A stretch of DNA of 64,000 bases from Lewinellaceae bacterium (GTDB taxonomy: Bacteria; Bacteroidota; Bacteroidia; Chitinophagales; Saprospiraceae), in assembly GCA_016716135.1 (NCBI GenBank), contig JADJWX010000002.1, positions 744,001-808,000 on the forward strand, given 5' to 3'. Position numbers and translations under genes: made by a program. A model generated the notes under the pieces. It searched no databases. It had not been told where the DNA came from and was given only the letters and a program-made list of their open reading frames with translations. Shown in pieces: positions 43,208-50,934 of this stretch (positions within the stretch are counted from its first letter, which is position 1; each line of letters opens with the position of its first letter).

Positions 43208-44259
43208 GATACATCAATGGTTAAACGCACGCTGAAAATTTCCGGGCCGGCTTCCAGGAGCAACTCGTGGTGATTGGGGTACACCAGCTCCAGTTGCCGG
43301 CGCACATTGGCCAGGCCGATTCCGCCGATTTCATCTTTGGTAAACGCTTGTTCGGGAATACTGTTTTTTACTTCGAACAGGATTTGGGCATCCGAGGTTT
43401 TCAGGCTGATCGTGATCCAGCCTTTATCGCGGTCTTCAATTTTGCTGTGTTTAAACGCATTTTCCACGAATGGAATCAGCAACATGGGCGCGACGGAAAG
43501 TGCCGGGCGGCTTTCGTCGAGTTGAACATCAACGTTCAGGCCGCGGCTGTCTTTCAACAGGTTGAGGTCGATAAAATGGCGCAGGTATTCGATTTCCTTT
43601 CCAAGTGGGACCCGTTCGGCTTTGCAATCGTACAGCATGTACCGCAGCATGCCGGAGAGTTTTAACAAATTCTCAGGCGCCTGGTCAGATTTGATTACCG
43701 TCAGGGTGTAAATGTTGTTCAGCGCATTGAATAAAAAATGCGGATTGATCTGCGATTTCAAAAACTTGAGCTCGGCTTCCAGCTTTTCACTCCTGAATTC
43801 CGACGCCTCCTGTTCCTTTTGTGTGGCAAATCGCCCCACCTCGAACAAAGCGCTGCCGATCAGCGCCGTAAAATAAGGCATGGCCATACCCACGTAGCGC
43901 ATACTGGTGCGGTAGGTGCTCGGCGGTTTTCCACGGTCACCATGGCCGCCGCTCCCGGTGGGGCGGTTAAAATACTCGGCCCAGGGCATGGCGTCCCAGT
44001 CGAGCAGCAAAACCACTAAGGCGATTAGCGCCAGCCCGACGACCACATAAGCGCCTTGTTTTTTTGAAAAATACAGTTTCGGGAGCAGCAGTTCCATGTT
44101 GGCCCAAACGACCAGTGCAATGGCGGCCAGTACCATTACGCTGCGGCCGATCAGGCGTTCGGTGAACTCCCAGTTGCCCAGCAAAATGCTTGGAATGAAA
44201 ACCCAAAGGCTGCCCCAAAACAGAATTTGAAGCCAGGTATCGCGGCGTGGTATAAACAT
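43204..44259 (-). CDS. LytS-type sensor histidine kinase
   Basis: 351 residues from the ATG at 44259. Four membrane helices at about 10-28, 35-53, 68-87 and 122-142, no large periplasmic sensor. The His-kinase region has the LytS-type phosphoacceptor in FLKSQINPHFLFNALNNIYTL (His174) and an ATPase domain with SVAPMLLIPFVENAFKHS, DEIGGIGLANVRRQLELVYP. A His/Gly-rich loop (TGSGGHGDRGKP) precedes the fourth helix. Partner of the adjacent LytTR regulator. The family controls autolysis, exopolysaccharide or carbon-related functions; the signal here is not known. Confidence 0.94.
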   Translation of the reverse strand: MFIPRRDTWLQILFWGSLWVFIPSILLGNWEFTERLIGRSVMVLAAIALVVWANMELLLPKLYFSKKQGAYVVVGLALIALVVLLLDWDAMPWAEYFNRPTGSGGHGDRGKPPSTYRTSMRYVGMAMPYFTALIGSALFEVGRFATQKEQEASEFRSEKLEAELKFLKSQINPHFLFNALNNIYTLTVIKSDQAPENLLKLSGMLRYMLYDCKAERVPLGKEIEYLRHFIDLNLLKDSRGLNVDVQLDESRPALSVAPMLLIPFVENAFKHSKIEDRDKGWITISLKTSDAQILFEVKNSIPEQAFTKDEIGGIGLANVRRQLELVYPNHHELLLEAGPEIFSVRLTIDVS

Positions 44260-44507
44260 GGCTGCAAAAGTGCCGAATCCGGGAAGCCTGCCCAATTATT
44301 CTCAACCAACGCCGCGTTTTTCTCTTTAAAATCCCGGCGCTGATCAATCAAATGCACTTTACGGCCCAGAAGGGTGTTCCCGGGCATTTCATGGGTAAAT
44401 CCACCGCGTTCATTGAATAATTTTTCCGGCACCGGTCTGCCGGCCCACTTTTGCACCGGATTGATTACAGTCATAAATTTTCTCATTCACTTAATCACAA
44501 TACTGAC

Positions 44508-44999
44508 ATGACAAACACCATCAAAATGCTCGCAATGGCGATGCTCATGCTTGCCGGTTTCACCCTGCAAGCCCAGCCTGGCGGCGGCCGCGCGATGAAC
44601 GCCGAACAGCGCGCCGAACAGCAAACTGCTCAGATGACAGAAAAACTGTCGCTTTCCGAAGCACAAGCCGGCAAGGTGAAGGAAATCAACCTGAAGTATG
44701 CCAACAAAATGAAGGAAGCCCGCGATGCTGCCGACGGCGACCGGGAGGCCATGCGCGAAACCATGACGGCTATCCGCGACGAACACGATAAAGAACTGCA
44801 AACTGTGCTGACCGGCGAACAATACACCCAGTGGGATCGCATTCGCACCGAACAACGCAACAACCGCGGCGGCCGGATGAACCCCGACAACAAACCGGAT
44901 GCCGGTAAAGCCGCTCCGGCCGAGGATGGAACGGGCAAGAAGGCCAAGAAAAGTAAAAAGAACAAGAAAGCTGATTCGGACTCTGATTCGAACAATTAA
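44508..44999 (+). CDS. Spy/CpxP-like periplasmic protein with a Lys-rich tail
   Basis: 163 residues from the ATG at 44508: signal peptide (MLAMAMLMLAGFTLQAQ), then helical LTxxQ-type sequence (AQMTEKLSLSEAQAGKVKEINLKYANKMKEARDAA ... LTGEQYTQWDRIRTEQRN), as in Spy/CpxP-like chaperones. The last 60 residues are low-complexity: KPDAGKAAPAEDG, then KKAKKSKKNKKADSDSDSNN. The tail is unusual for the family. It is divergent from the LytS kinase, and a perfect hairpin with T-run follows it before the TonB-dependent receptor gene. Confidence 0.72.
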   Translation: MTNTIKMLAMAMLMLAGFTLQAQPGGGRAMNAEQRAEQQTAQMTEKLSLSEAQAGKVKEINLKYANKMKEARDAADGDREAMRETMTAIRDEHDKELQTVLTGEQYTQWDRIRTEQRNNRGGRMNPDNKPDAGKAAPAEDGTGKKAKKSKKNKKADSDSDSNN

Positions 45000-45034
45000 A
45001 CACAAGTGTTTGCGGGGAAATGAACCCGCTTTTT

Positions 45035-45090
45035 ACCACCAGAACGCAATGCCTGACTTTCGCGGCTTTGCGTTCTGGTGGTTTAATTTT
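45035..45090 (+). terminator. Strong intrinsic terminator with 15-bp perfect stem
   Basis: ACCACCAGAACGCAA (45035-45049) pairs perfectly with TTGCGTTCTGGTGGT (45068-45082) around an 18-base loop; TTTAATTTT follows. It ends the Spy-like gene transcript and separates it from the TonB-dependent receptor gene. The stem is followed by a leader of about 40 bases to 45129. Confidence 0.85.
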
Positions 45091-45128
45091 AAATCTGCAT
45101 TTTATTCAGGCATATCCATAAAATAAAC

Positions 45129-47987
45129 ATGAAACAATACGCCTTTGCCGCCCTCCTGCTACTCAGTCAGGCCCTCGGAGCGCAGACTTTTTCGATTACC
45201 GGGAAAATTGTCGACGATACCAATACCGAACTCCCGGGCGCTACCGTAAACCTCCAACAGCCCTGGGGTGATCCGGTACAAAATACGGCCAGCCGGACGA
45301 ATGGCGTCTTTGAACTGAAAGGCATCGGCAAAGGCGGCTACAAACTCCGGATATCGGCCATCGGATTTACCCCCTGGGAAAAAGAAATTACCCTGACGGA
45401 TGCCAATGTTCAGCTCGGTACCATCAGCCTGGAGGCCGATGCGGTGGTGCTGCAAGGCGTGGAAGTGAAAGGCACGGTACCCATTGCCCAGCAAAAAGGC
45501 GATACCACGGAATTTAATGCCAATGCCGTGAAGGTCATGAGCGATGCCAGTGCCGAAGACCTGATTGAAAAACTGCCGACAGTGACCATGGAAAACGGCA
45601 CGATGAAAGCGCAGGGTGAAAACGTAGGCCGCGTACTGGTCGACGGCAAGGAATTTTTCGGCAACGACCCGACTGCCGCCATGAAAAACCTGCCTGCCGA
45701 GATCATTGAAAAAGTTCAAATTTTTGATGCTCAAAGCGAACAATCGCAATTCACCGGGTTTCAGGATGGTAATACAACCAAAACGATCAACATCGTGACA
45801 AAGGGCGGTATGCGCAACGGCCAGTTCGGCAAAGTATACGCCGGCTATGGCTACGAAGACAAATACCAGGCCGGCGGCAACATCAACCTGTTCGATGGCG
45901 ACCGGCGCATCTCCTTCATTGGCATGACGAACAACATCAACGTCCGGAATTTTTCCTACGATGATATCCTGAGCGTTATGGGCTCCGGTGGCCGCGGCGG
46001 CAGGTTCCGGTCGGGTGGGGGTGGCCGTGGCGGCCGCGGTGGCGGTGGTTCTGCCGGCGATTTTCTGGTCAACGCGCAAGGCGGCATTGCTACCACGACG
46101 GCGTTTGGCCTCAATTATTCCGACCAGTGGGGCAAAAAAACCGAAGTCAGCGCGAGTTACTTTTTTAACGACGGAAACACCGATGCGCTGTCGAATACCT
46201 ACCGCCAGTTTTTGAACAACGGTGATTTTGCCGAGGTGTACAACGAAAATAACCGCACTACCAGCGATAATGTGAACCATCGCTTCAATGGCCGAATCGA
46301 GATTGAACTGGATAGTTTCAACTCCCTGGTGCTACGCCCGCGCCTTTCCCTGCAAAAAAACAAGGGTGAGTCGGCAATTTTGGGCGAAACGGTTTTTGAA
46401 AATGCCCTGCTCAGCCAAACGGATAACACCTATTTTTCCGACCTCACCGGGCTTAATTTTGACAATTCCATCCTGTACCGCCATCGTTTCGCCAAAAAAG
46501 GCCGCACGGTATCGTTGAATCTCAGTTCGGGCTATGCGCCTAAAAACGGAAACAGCAGTCTGGGTTCTACCAACGCTTATTTTTCCGGCCCGGCCCCACG
46601 GCAGGATACCCTCGATCAAATTTCAACGCTGGATGTCAACAGTTGGAACGTTGCCGGCAACCTCGAATACACCGAACCGGTAAGCGAAAATGCACAAATC
46701 CTGTTCAATTACCGGTTGAGCTACCAGCAGGAAGAATCCGACAAGCAGACCTACGATTTTTTTGCGCCGGATGGTGGCTACACACTGCTCAACGAACCGC
46801 TGACCAATATTTTCTCCAACGACTACACCACGCACCAAACCGGCGCCGGGTACAACTACAGCAAGGGCCGCGATTTTAACTTCAACCTGCGTACCAATCT
46901 CCAGTGGGCCGAGCTCAACAACACGAAAACCTTCCCGAATCCCGGGGAATTCGGCCAGACATTTTTTAACGTGCTCCCCTCTGCCATGCTGCGCTACAAC
47001 CTCGACCGCACGCGCAACGTTCGCTTGTTTTACCGCACCAGCACCGACCTGCCTTCGGTGGATCAGTTGCAGGATGTCATCGATAACTCCAACCCGCTCC
47101 AGCTGCGCGTAGGCAATCCCAACCTGAAACAATCGTTCCAGCAAAACCTGTTTTTCCGCTTTCAGGCGTCCAATCCGGAAAAGTCATCGACCTTTTTTGG
47201 TATGGCCGGCGGTGGATTTACGAACGACTATATCGCCAACGCCACCTACCTGGCCAGCAGCGACGATCCGATTTTTCAGCAGTACGACATCCAGCCCGGT
47301 GCTCAACTGACGCGTCCGGTCAACCTCGACGGGTACTGGAACCTGCGGTCCTTTATTTCCTACGGAAAACCGATCAAGGGCCTGAAAACCAATATCAATG
47401 TGGATCTGGCCTACAACTACTCGCGTGCGCCCGGTTTGATCAATAGTGTGAAGAATTTTGCCAACAACAACACGTTTGCCGTAGGCGTCACCTTTGCCAG
47501 CAATATCAGCGAAAAAGTGGATTTCACTGTTTCGGCGCGGCCAAGTTGGAATAAGGTGAACAATACCGCCCAAACGGGTAGCAATACGGAATACCTGAGC
47601 CAGAATTCACGCCTGAAATTCAACTGGATCATCTTCGAGGGATTTGTGCTGCGCACCGATCTCACGCATTCGCTCTACTCCGGCCTTTCCGACGGGTTCA
47701 ACCAAAATTACTGGCTTTGGAACCTGGGTATCGGTAAAAAAATCTTCAAAAATCAGCGCGGCGAGATCACGCTGGCCGTCAATGACCTGCTCAAGCAAAA
47801 CCGGAATATCACCCGGAATATCACCGAGACGTACATCGAAGACCTGCAATCGAACGCCTTGCAACAGTTTGTCATGCTGTCGTTTACGTACAACCTTCGA
47901 AATTTTAATACCGGGAAAAAAGCCACCAAAGCGGAAGCGGAACGCCGCGGCGACTGGGGGCCGCCGCCGGGTATTCGACGGGATTGA
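45129..47987 (+). CDS. TonB-dependent receptor, outer-membrane beta-barrel family
   Basis: 952 residues. A signal peptide (AFAALLLLSQALGAQT) precedes a carboxypeptidase-regulatory-like strand domain (about 20-105; GKIVDDTNTELPGATVNL), a plug domain (about 115-225; DLIEKLPTVTMENG, GRVLVDGKEFFGNDPTAAMKNLPA) and a long barrel (about 230-930) ending LQQFVMLSFTYNLRNF. It lacks the SusC-type N-terminus and no SusD gene is adjacent, so it is the non-Sus OMP_b-brl_3 class. A Gly/Arg-rich insert (about residues 286-310; GSGGRGGRFRSGGGGRGGRG) is unusual. Imports an unknown ligand, perhaps a metal complex or peptide. Confidence 0.9.
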   Translation: MKQYAFAALLLLSQALGAQTFSITGKIVDDTNTELPGATVNLQQPWGDPVQNTASRTNGVFELKGIGKGGYKLRISAIGFTPWEKEITLTDANVQLGTISLEADAVVLQGVEVKGTVPIAQQKGDTTEFNANAVKVMSDASAEDLIEKLPTVTMENGTMKAQGENVGRVLVDGKEFFGNDPTAAMKNLPAEIIEKVQIFDAQSEQSQFTGFQDGNTTKTINIVTKGGMRNGQFGKVYAGYGYEDKYQAGGNINLFDGDRRISFIGMTNNINVRNFSYDDILSVMGSGGRGGRFRSGGGGRGGRGGGGSAGDFLVNAQGGIATTTAFGLNYSDQWGKKTEVSASYFFNDGNTDALSNTYRQFLNNGDFAEVYNENNRTTSDNVNHRFNGRIEIELDSFNSLVLRPRLSLQKNKGESAILGETVFENALLSQTDNTYFSDLTGLNFDNSILYRHRFAKKGRTVSLNLSSGYAPKNGNSSLGSTNAYFSGPAPRQDTLDQISTLDVNSWNVAGNLEYTEPVSENAQILFNYRLSYQQEESDKQTYDFFAPDGGYTLLNEPLTNIFSNDYTTHQTGAGYNYSKGRDFNFNLRTNLQWAELNNTKTFPNPGEFGQTFFNVLPSAMLRYNLDRTRNVRLFYRTSTDLPSVDQLQDVIDNSNPLQLRVGNPNLKQSFQQNLFFRFQASNPEKSSTFFGMAGGGFTNDYIANATYLASSDDPIFQQYDIQPGAQLTRPVNLDGYWNLRSFISYGKPIKGLKTNINVDLAYNYSRAPGLINSVKNFANNNTFAVGVTFASNISEKVDFTVSARPSWNKVNNTAQTGSNTEYLSQNSRLKFNWIIFEGFVLRTDLTHSLYSGLSDGFNQNYWLWNLGIGKKIFKNQRGEITLAVNDLLKQNRNITRNITETYIEDLQSNALQQFVMLSFTYNLRNFNTGKKATKAEAERRGDWGPPPGIRRD

Positions 47988-48027
47988 AATGAAAACTTTT
48001 CGCGTTCAGTTTCCATCGTGGTATGCA

Positions 48028-48107
48028 AACCTGACAGGTGGAATTTTTCCAAAAAACACCCCCATCACGACAGGGGTGTTTTTTGGAAAAATTCCACCTG
48101 TCAGGTT
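48028..48107. terminator. Bidirectional AACCTGACAGG palindrome that supplies a stop codon
   Basis: AACCTGACAGGTGGAATTTTTCC on the left pairs with the inverse on the right around an inner ACACCCC/GGGGTGT stem. It lies between the convergent TonB-receptor and Rieske genes. The last sense and stop codons of the Rieske gene (ACC TGA on the minus strand, 48101-48106) are inside the right arm. Confidence 0.88.
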
Positions 48108-49186
48108 AAAAAAGCGGCCAATAAACCATGGAAATGATGCACCCCACTTTCCATGCGCGGTGAAAAACGCCCGGCCTGGTAATACCGCGATTGCAGGCCT
48201 TTTTGAACGCCTTCCACCACAAACTCATCTTCCCGTTCTACTTTGTCCAGCAGTGCGCCGGCGCCTGTGTGCAGTTTGCTTTCGTCGTACACGTAGGTGA
48301 TGAAACGAACTTTGGTCCGTTCCGGGCTGAGCGGCTGTACCACATTGACCGACAGCCCCCAGGGATAAAAATTGAGCATCAGGTTGGGGAATATCCAGAA
48401 ATAGTATGCTGCCACTTGTTGCCCGGCATCCGGGTGGTTTTCCGGTAAGTCAAAACAATCCTCGGCGCCCTTGGCCAATCCAACCTGCAGATTCATGTGC
48501 TCGAACAACTCGGTGCGGTAGGCGCCATAGTCCAGTGTTGCATTGAGGTCAGGATGCACAAAAGGAATGTGAAAACCTTCCAGGTAATTGTCGCAATACA
48601 AGGCCCAGTGCGCATGAACCAGGTAGTCTTTGGAAAGATCGGGCCGGCGTTGGAATTGTTCCAGGGGCAAAAAACCAACGCGTGCGTTTAATTCACTGGA
48701 AATTTGTTCGAATGGAAATGCCGGCTCCAGTCCGGCAAATAAAAACGGTCCCCACAGCTCCAGCGGAAACCGGTGCAGGTTGTCGCAGGGGCGCGGAAAA
48801 TCCTCGGCTTCCCGGAATTCCGGCATCGAAACAAAGGCGCCGTCCAGTCCAAAGCGTCGGCCGTGGTATTGGCAGATCAGTTGCCGGTATTTTCCGGGGT
48901 GGTGCACCAGCAAATTTCCCCGGTGGGTGCACACATTGGACAGGCAGGAAATCCGGTCATCTGCATCGCGAACCAGCAACAACGGCTCGTTCAAAAACTG
49001 ATCGAGCAAAACCAGGGGCTGCGCTGAACCCGGCAATGGTATTTGATCCACGTCGCCCAGCCAGTGCCAGCAACGCAGAAACACCTTTTCCCGAAGGGCT
49101 TCAAAAACAGCCGGGTCGCGGTAAAAGGCGGCCGGCAGGGTTTCGGCTTTGGCGATGTCTGGGTGTATGTTGAATTTTTGTGCCAT
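48101..49186 (-). CDS. Rieske non-heme iron ring-hydroxylating oxygenase, alpha subunit
   Basis: 361 residues, the compact form. The Rieske cluster ligands are C86-x-H88 in NVCTHRGNL and C105-x2-H108 in LICQYHGRRF. The catalytic Fe site follows with YCDNYLEGFHIPFVHPDLN (Asn-Tyr-Leu-Glu-Gly-Phe-His-x4-His) and an Asp near the C-terminal third. Similarity is to choline-monooxygenase/GbcA-type enzymes as well as aromatic dioxygenases; the substrate is open. A divergent amino-acid permease lies 161 bases away, with a shared palindrome in the gap, so uptake and oxidation of an amine or amino acid is possible. No ferredoxin or reductase gene is adjacent. Confidence 0.88.
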   Translation of the reverse strand: MAQKFNIHPDIAKAETLPAAFYRDPAVFEALREKVFLRCWHWLGDVDQIPLPGSAQPLVLLDQFLNEPLLLVRDADDRISCLSNVCTHRGNLLVHHPGKYRQLICQYHGRRFGLDGAFVSMPEFREAEDFPRPCDNLHRFPLELWGPFLFAGLEPAFPFEQISSELNARVGFLPLEQFQRRPDLSKDYLVHAHWALYCDNYLEGFHIPFVHPDLNATLDYGAYRTELFEHMNLQVGLAKGAEDCFDLPENHPDAGQQVAAYYFWIFPNLMLNFYPWGLSVNVVQPLSPERTKVRFITYVYDESKLHTGAGALLDKVEREDEFVVEGVQKGLQSRYYQAGRFSPRMESGVHHFHGLLAAFLT

Positions 49187-49194
49187 GATTTGCT

Positions 49195-49267
49195 AACCTG
49201 TTGGGCCGGATTTTCAAAAACAAATACACTGCAGCGTATTTGTTTTTGAAAATCGGCCCTGACAGGT
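49195..49267. repeat. AACCTGTTGGG-type palindrome in a divergent promoter region
   Basis: AACCTGTTGGGCCGGATTTTC on the left pairs with the inverse ending CTGACAGGTT on the right. An inner 12-base AT stem (AAAACAAATACA/TGTATTTGTTTT-like) surrounds a short loop. It lies between the divergent Rieske and permease genes, so it is not a terminator in the ordinary sense. Confidence 0.85.
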
Positions 49268-49302
49268 TTTTGATTTACCCCCCGAAGATAGGGCTAGTCC
49301 CT

Positions 49303-49310
49303 TACCTTGA
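49303..49310 (+). promoter_or_regulatory. Candidate -7 element of the permease gene (TACCTTGA)
   Basis: TACCTTGA is one base from TANNTTTG and lies 37 bases before the ATG at 49348. The -33 box is not clear. Confidence 0.35.
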
Positions 49311-49347
49311 GGCATCGATTTTTCATCGTCAACAGAATTTTCAACTT

Positions 49348-50634
49348 ATGCAAACCCGCACGATCGGCCTCTGGGAAAGTACCGCCCTCGTTGTCGGCAA
49401 TATGATTGGCTCCGGTATTTTTTTATTGCCTGCCGCACTGGCTGCCTTTGGCGGTATCAGCATGTTGGGCTGGCTTTTTTCAGCGGCGGGCGCCCTGTGC
49501 CTGGCGCGGTTGTTTGGCTACCTGAGCCGGGAACTCCCGCAAACCGGTGGGCCTTACGCCTACTCCCGGCAAGGCCTGGGCGATTTTGCGGGTTTCCTGG
49601 TCGGCTGGGGCTACTGGATTTCCATTTGCTCGGGCAATGCTGCCATCACCACGGCGCTGGTCAGCTACCTGAGCGTTTTTTTTCCAATACTGGAAACCCA
49701 ACGGCTGCTCGCAGTGGCAGCAGGAATGGCCCTGATTTGGGGCCTCACCTGGGTGAATGCGCGGGGAGTGAAGGAAGCAGCCGTGGTGCAGGTGGTGACG
49801 ACAATTCTGAAGGTTGCACCGATCCTGCTGCTGGCTGTGGTGGGTATTTTTTTTATGGACTGGAGTCATTTCGTGCCGTTCAATCGCAGCGGGCAAACTG
49901 CATTTTCGGCCGTCACCGCAACGGCTACCCTGACCCTGTGGGCTTTTCTGGGCATGGAATCGGCAACCGTGCCCGCCGGCAATGTGCGCAACCCGGAGCA
50001 AACTATCCCCCGGGCAACATTGCTCGGTACACTGATCACGATTGTGGTGAATATTGCCGGAACGGTAGCCGTAATGGGCTTGGTGCCGCCGGAAGTGCTG
50101 GCCGGCTCCCCGGCGCCGTTCGCCGATGCCGCAGCCCAGATATGGGGACCTGTGGCACACCAACTGGTAGCCGGCGCGGCGGTTGTGGCTTCTTTTGGCG
50201 CACTCAACGGGTGGATTTTAATGCAGGGCCAGGTGCCTATGGCGGTTGCCGCCGACCGGCTGTTTCCCGCGATTTTTGCCCGGCAGGGGAAATCAGGCGC
50301 CCCGGTGGCCGGGTTGTTGATTTCCAGCGTACTGGTTTCAGTGGTGATGCCGATGTACTATTCCCGGGGGTTTGTTGCCGCGTTTCAGTTTATCATTCTG
50401 CTGTCGACGATGACTGTGCTGGTGCCTTATGTTTTTTCAGCAGCAGCCTACGCGGTGTTGGTTTTTCAGAAAAATAAATCCCTGCGCGGACGGGAAGTAC
50501 TGCGGTTGATTGTTGCGGCACTGGCTTTTGCATTTTCCGTCTGGGCAATTGCGGGGTCGGGGATGGAGTCCGTGTACTGGGGCTTTTTGCTGTTGCTGGC
50601 GGGTATTCCGGTTTATGTTTGGGTGAAACGTTAA
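49348..50634 (+). CDS. APC-family amino-acid/polyamine permease
   Basis: 428 residues from the ATG at 49348. About 12 membrane helices. The first helix region STALVVGNMIGSGIFLLPAAL has the substrate-binding G-S-G-I-F motif; FGYLSRELPQTGGPYAYSRQGLGDFAGFLVGWGYW in helices 2-3 is the typical AdiC/CadB-like block. Helix 6 region LWAFLGMESATVPAGNVRNPEQTIPRATLLGT is also typical. It probably exchanges or imports a cationic amino acid or polyamine. It is divergent from the Rieske oxygenase and convergent with enolase. An in-frame upstream start at 49201 falls in the palindrome and adds unrelated residues. Confidence 0.9.
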   Translation: MQTRTIGLWESTALVVGNMIGSGIFLLPAALAAFGGISMLGWLFSAAGALCLARLFGYLSRELPQTGGPYAYSRQGLGDFAGFLVGWGYWISICSGNAAITTALVSYLSVFFPILETQRLLAVAAGMALIWGLTWVNARGVKEAAVVQVVTTILKVAPILLLAVVGIFFMDWSHFVPFNRSGQTAFSAVTATATLTLWAFLGMESATVPAGNVRNPEQTIPRATLLGTLITIVVNIAGTVAVMGLVPPEVLAGSPAPFADAAAQIWGPVAHQLVAGAAVVASFGALNGWILMQGQVPMAVAADRLFPAIFARQGKSGAPVAGLLISSVLVSVVMPMYYSRGFVAAFQFIILLSTMTVLVPYVFSAAAYAVLVFQKNKSLRGREVLRLIVAALAFAFSVWAIAGSGMESVYWGFLLLLAGIPVYVWVKR

Positions 50635-50906
50635 CCTGTCCGGTGGGATTTGAAATAAACAGGAGCCATCCCGAATTTTTCCATAAAAAAGACCTCGGAG
50701 AGGTCAAATATTTGTAGAAATGCCCCGGTTACCCGTTGCCCGACCTCGGAGAGGTCGAATATCCAGTTGCTAACCCCTGCACATGCGACCTCTCCGAGGT
50801 CGTTGAGCGCCCTTAAATCTCTGATCTACAAATATTTGACTTCTCCGAAGTCATTTTAAAAATTCGAGATGACTCATGATTTATGTCAAATTCCACCGGA
50901 CCGGTT
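50633..50906. repeat. Composite palindrome with AACCTGTCCGG ends and nested GACCTCGGAGAGGTC units
   Basis: Outer arms AACCTGTCCGGTGGGATTTGA (50633-50653) and the inverse of AACCGGTCCGGTGGAATTTGA (50886-50906). Inside, GACCTCGGAGAGGTC units occur at about 50691 and 50741, and inverted ones at about 50788 and 50836, pairing as nested arms (CTACAAATATTTGAC against GTCAAATATTTGTAG). The first outer-arm base overlaps the permease stop codon TAA. It sits between convergent permease and enolase genes. Confidence 0.85.
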
Positions 50907-50934
50907 TTGTGTTTTCCCCGTCTGCCAGCCGGGG

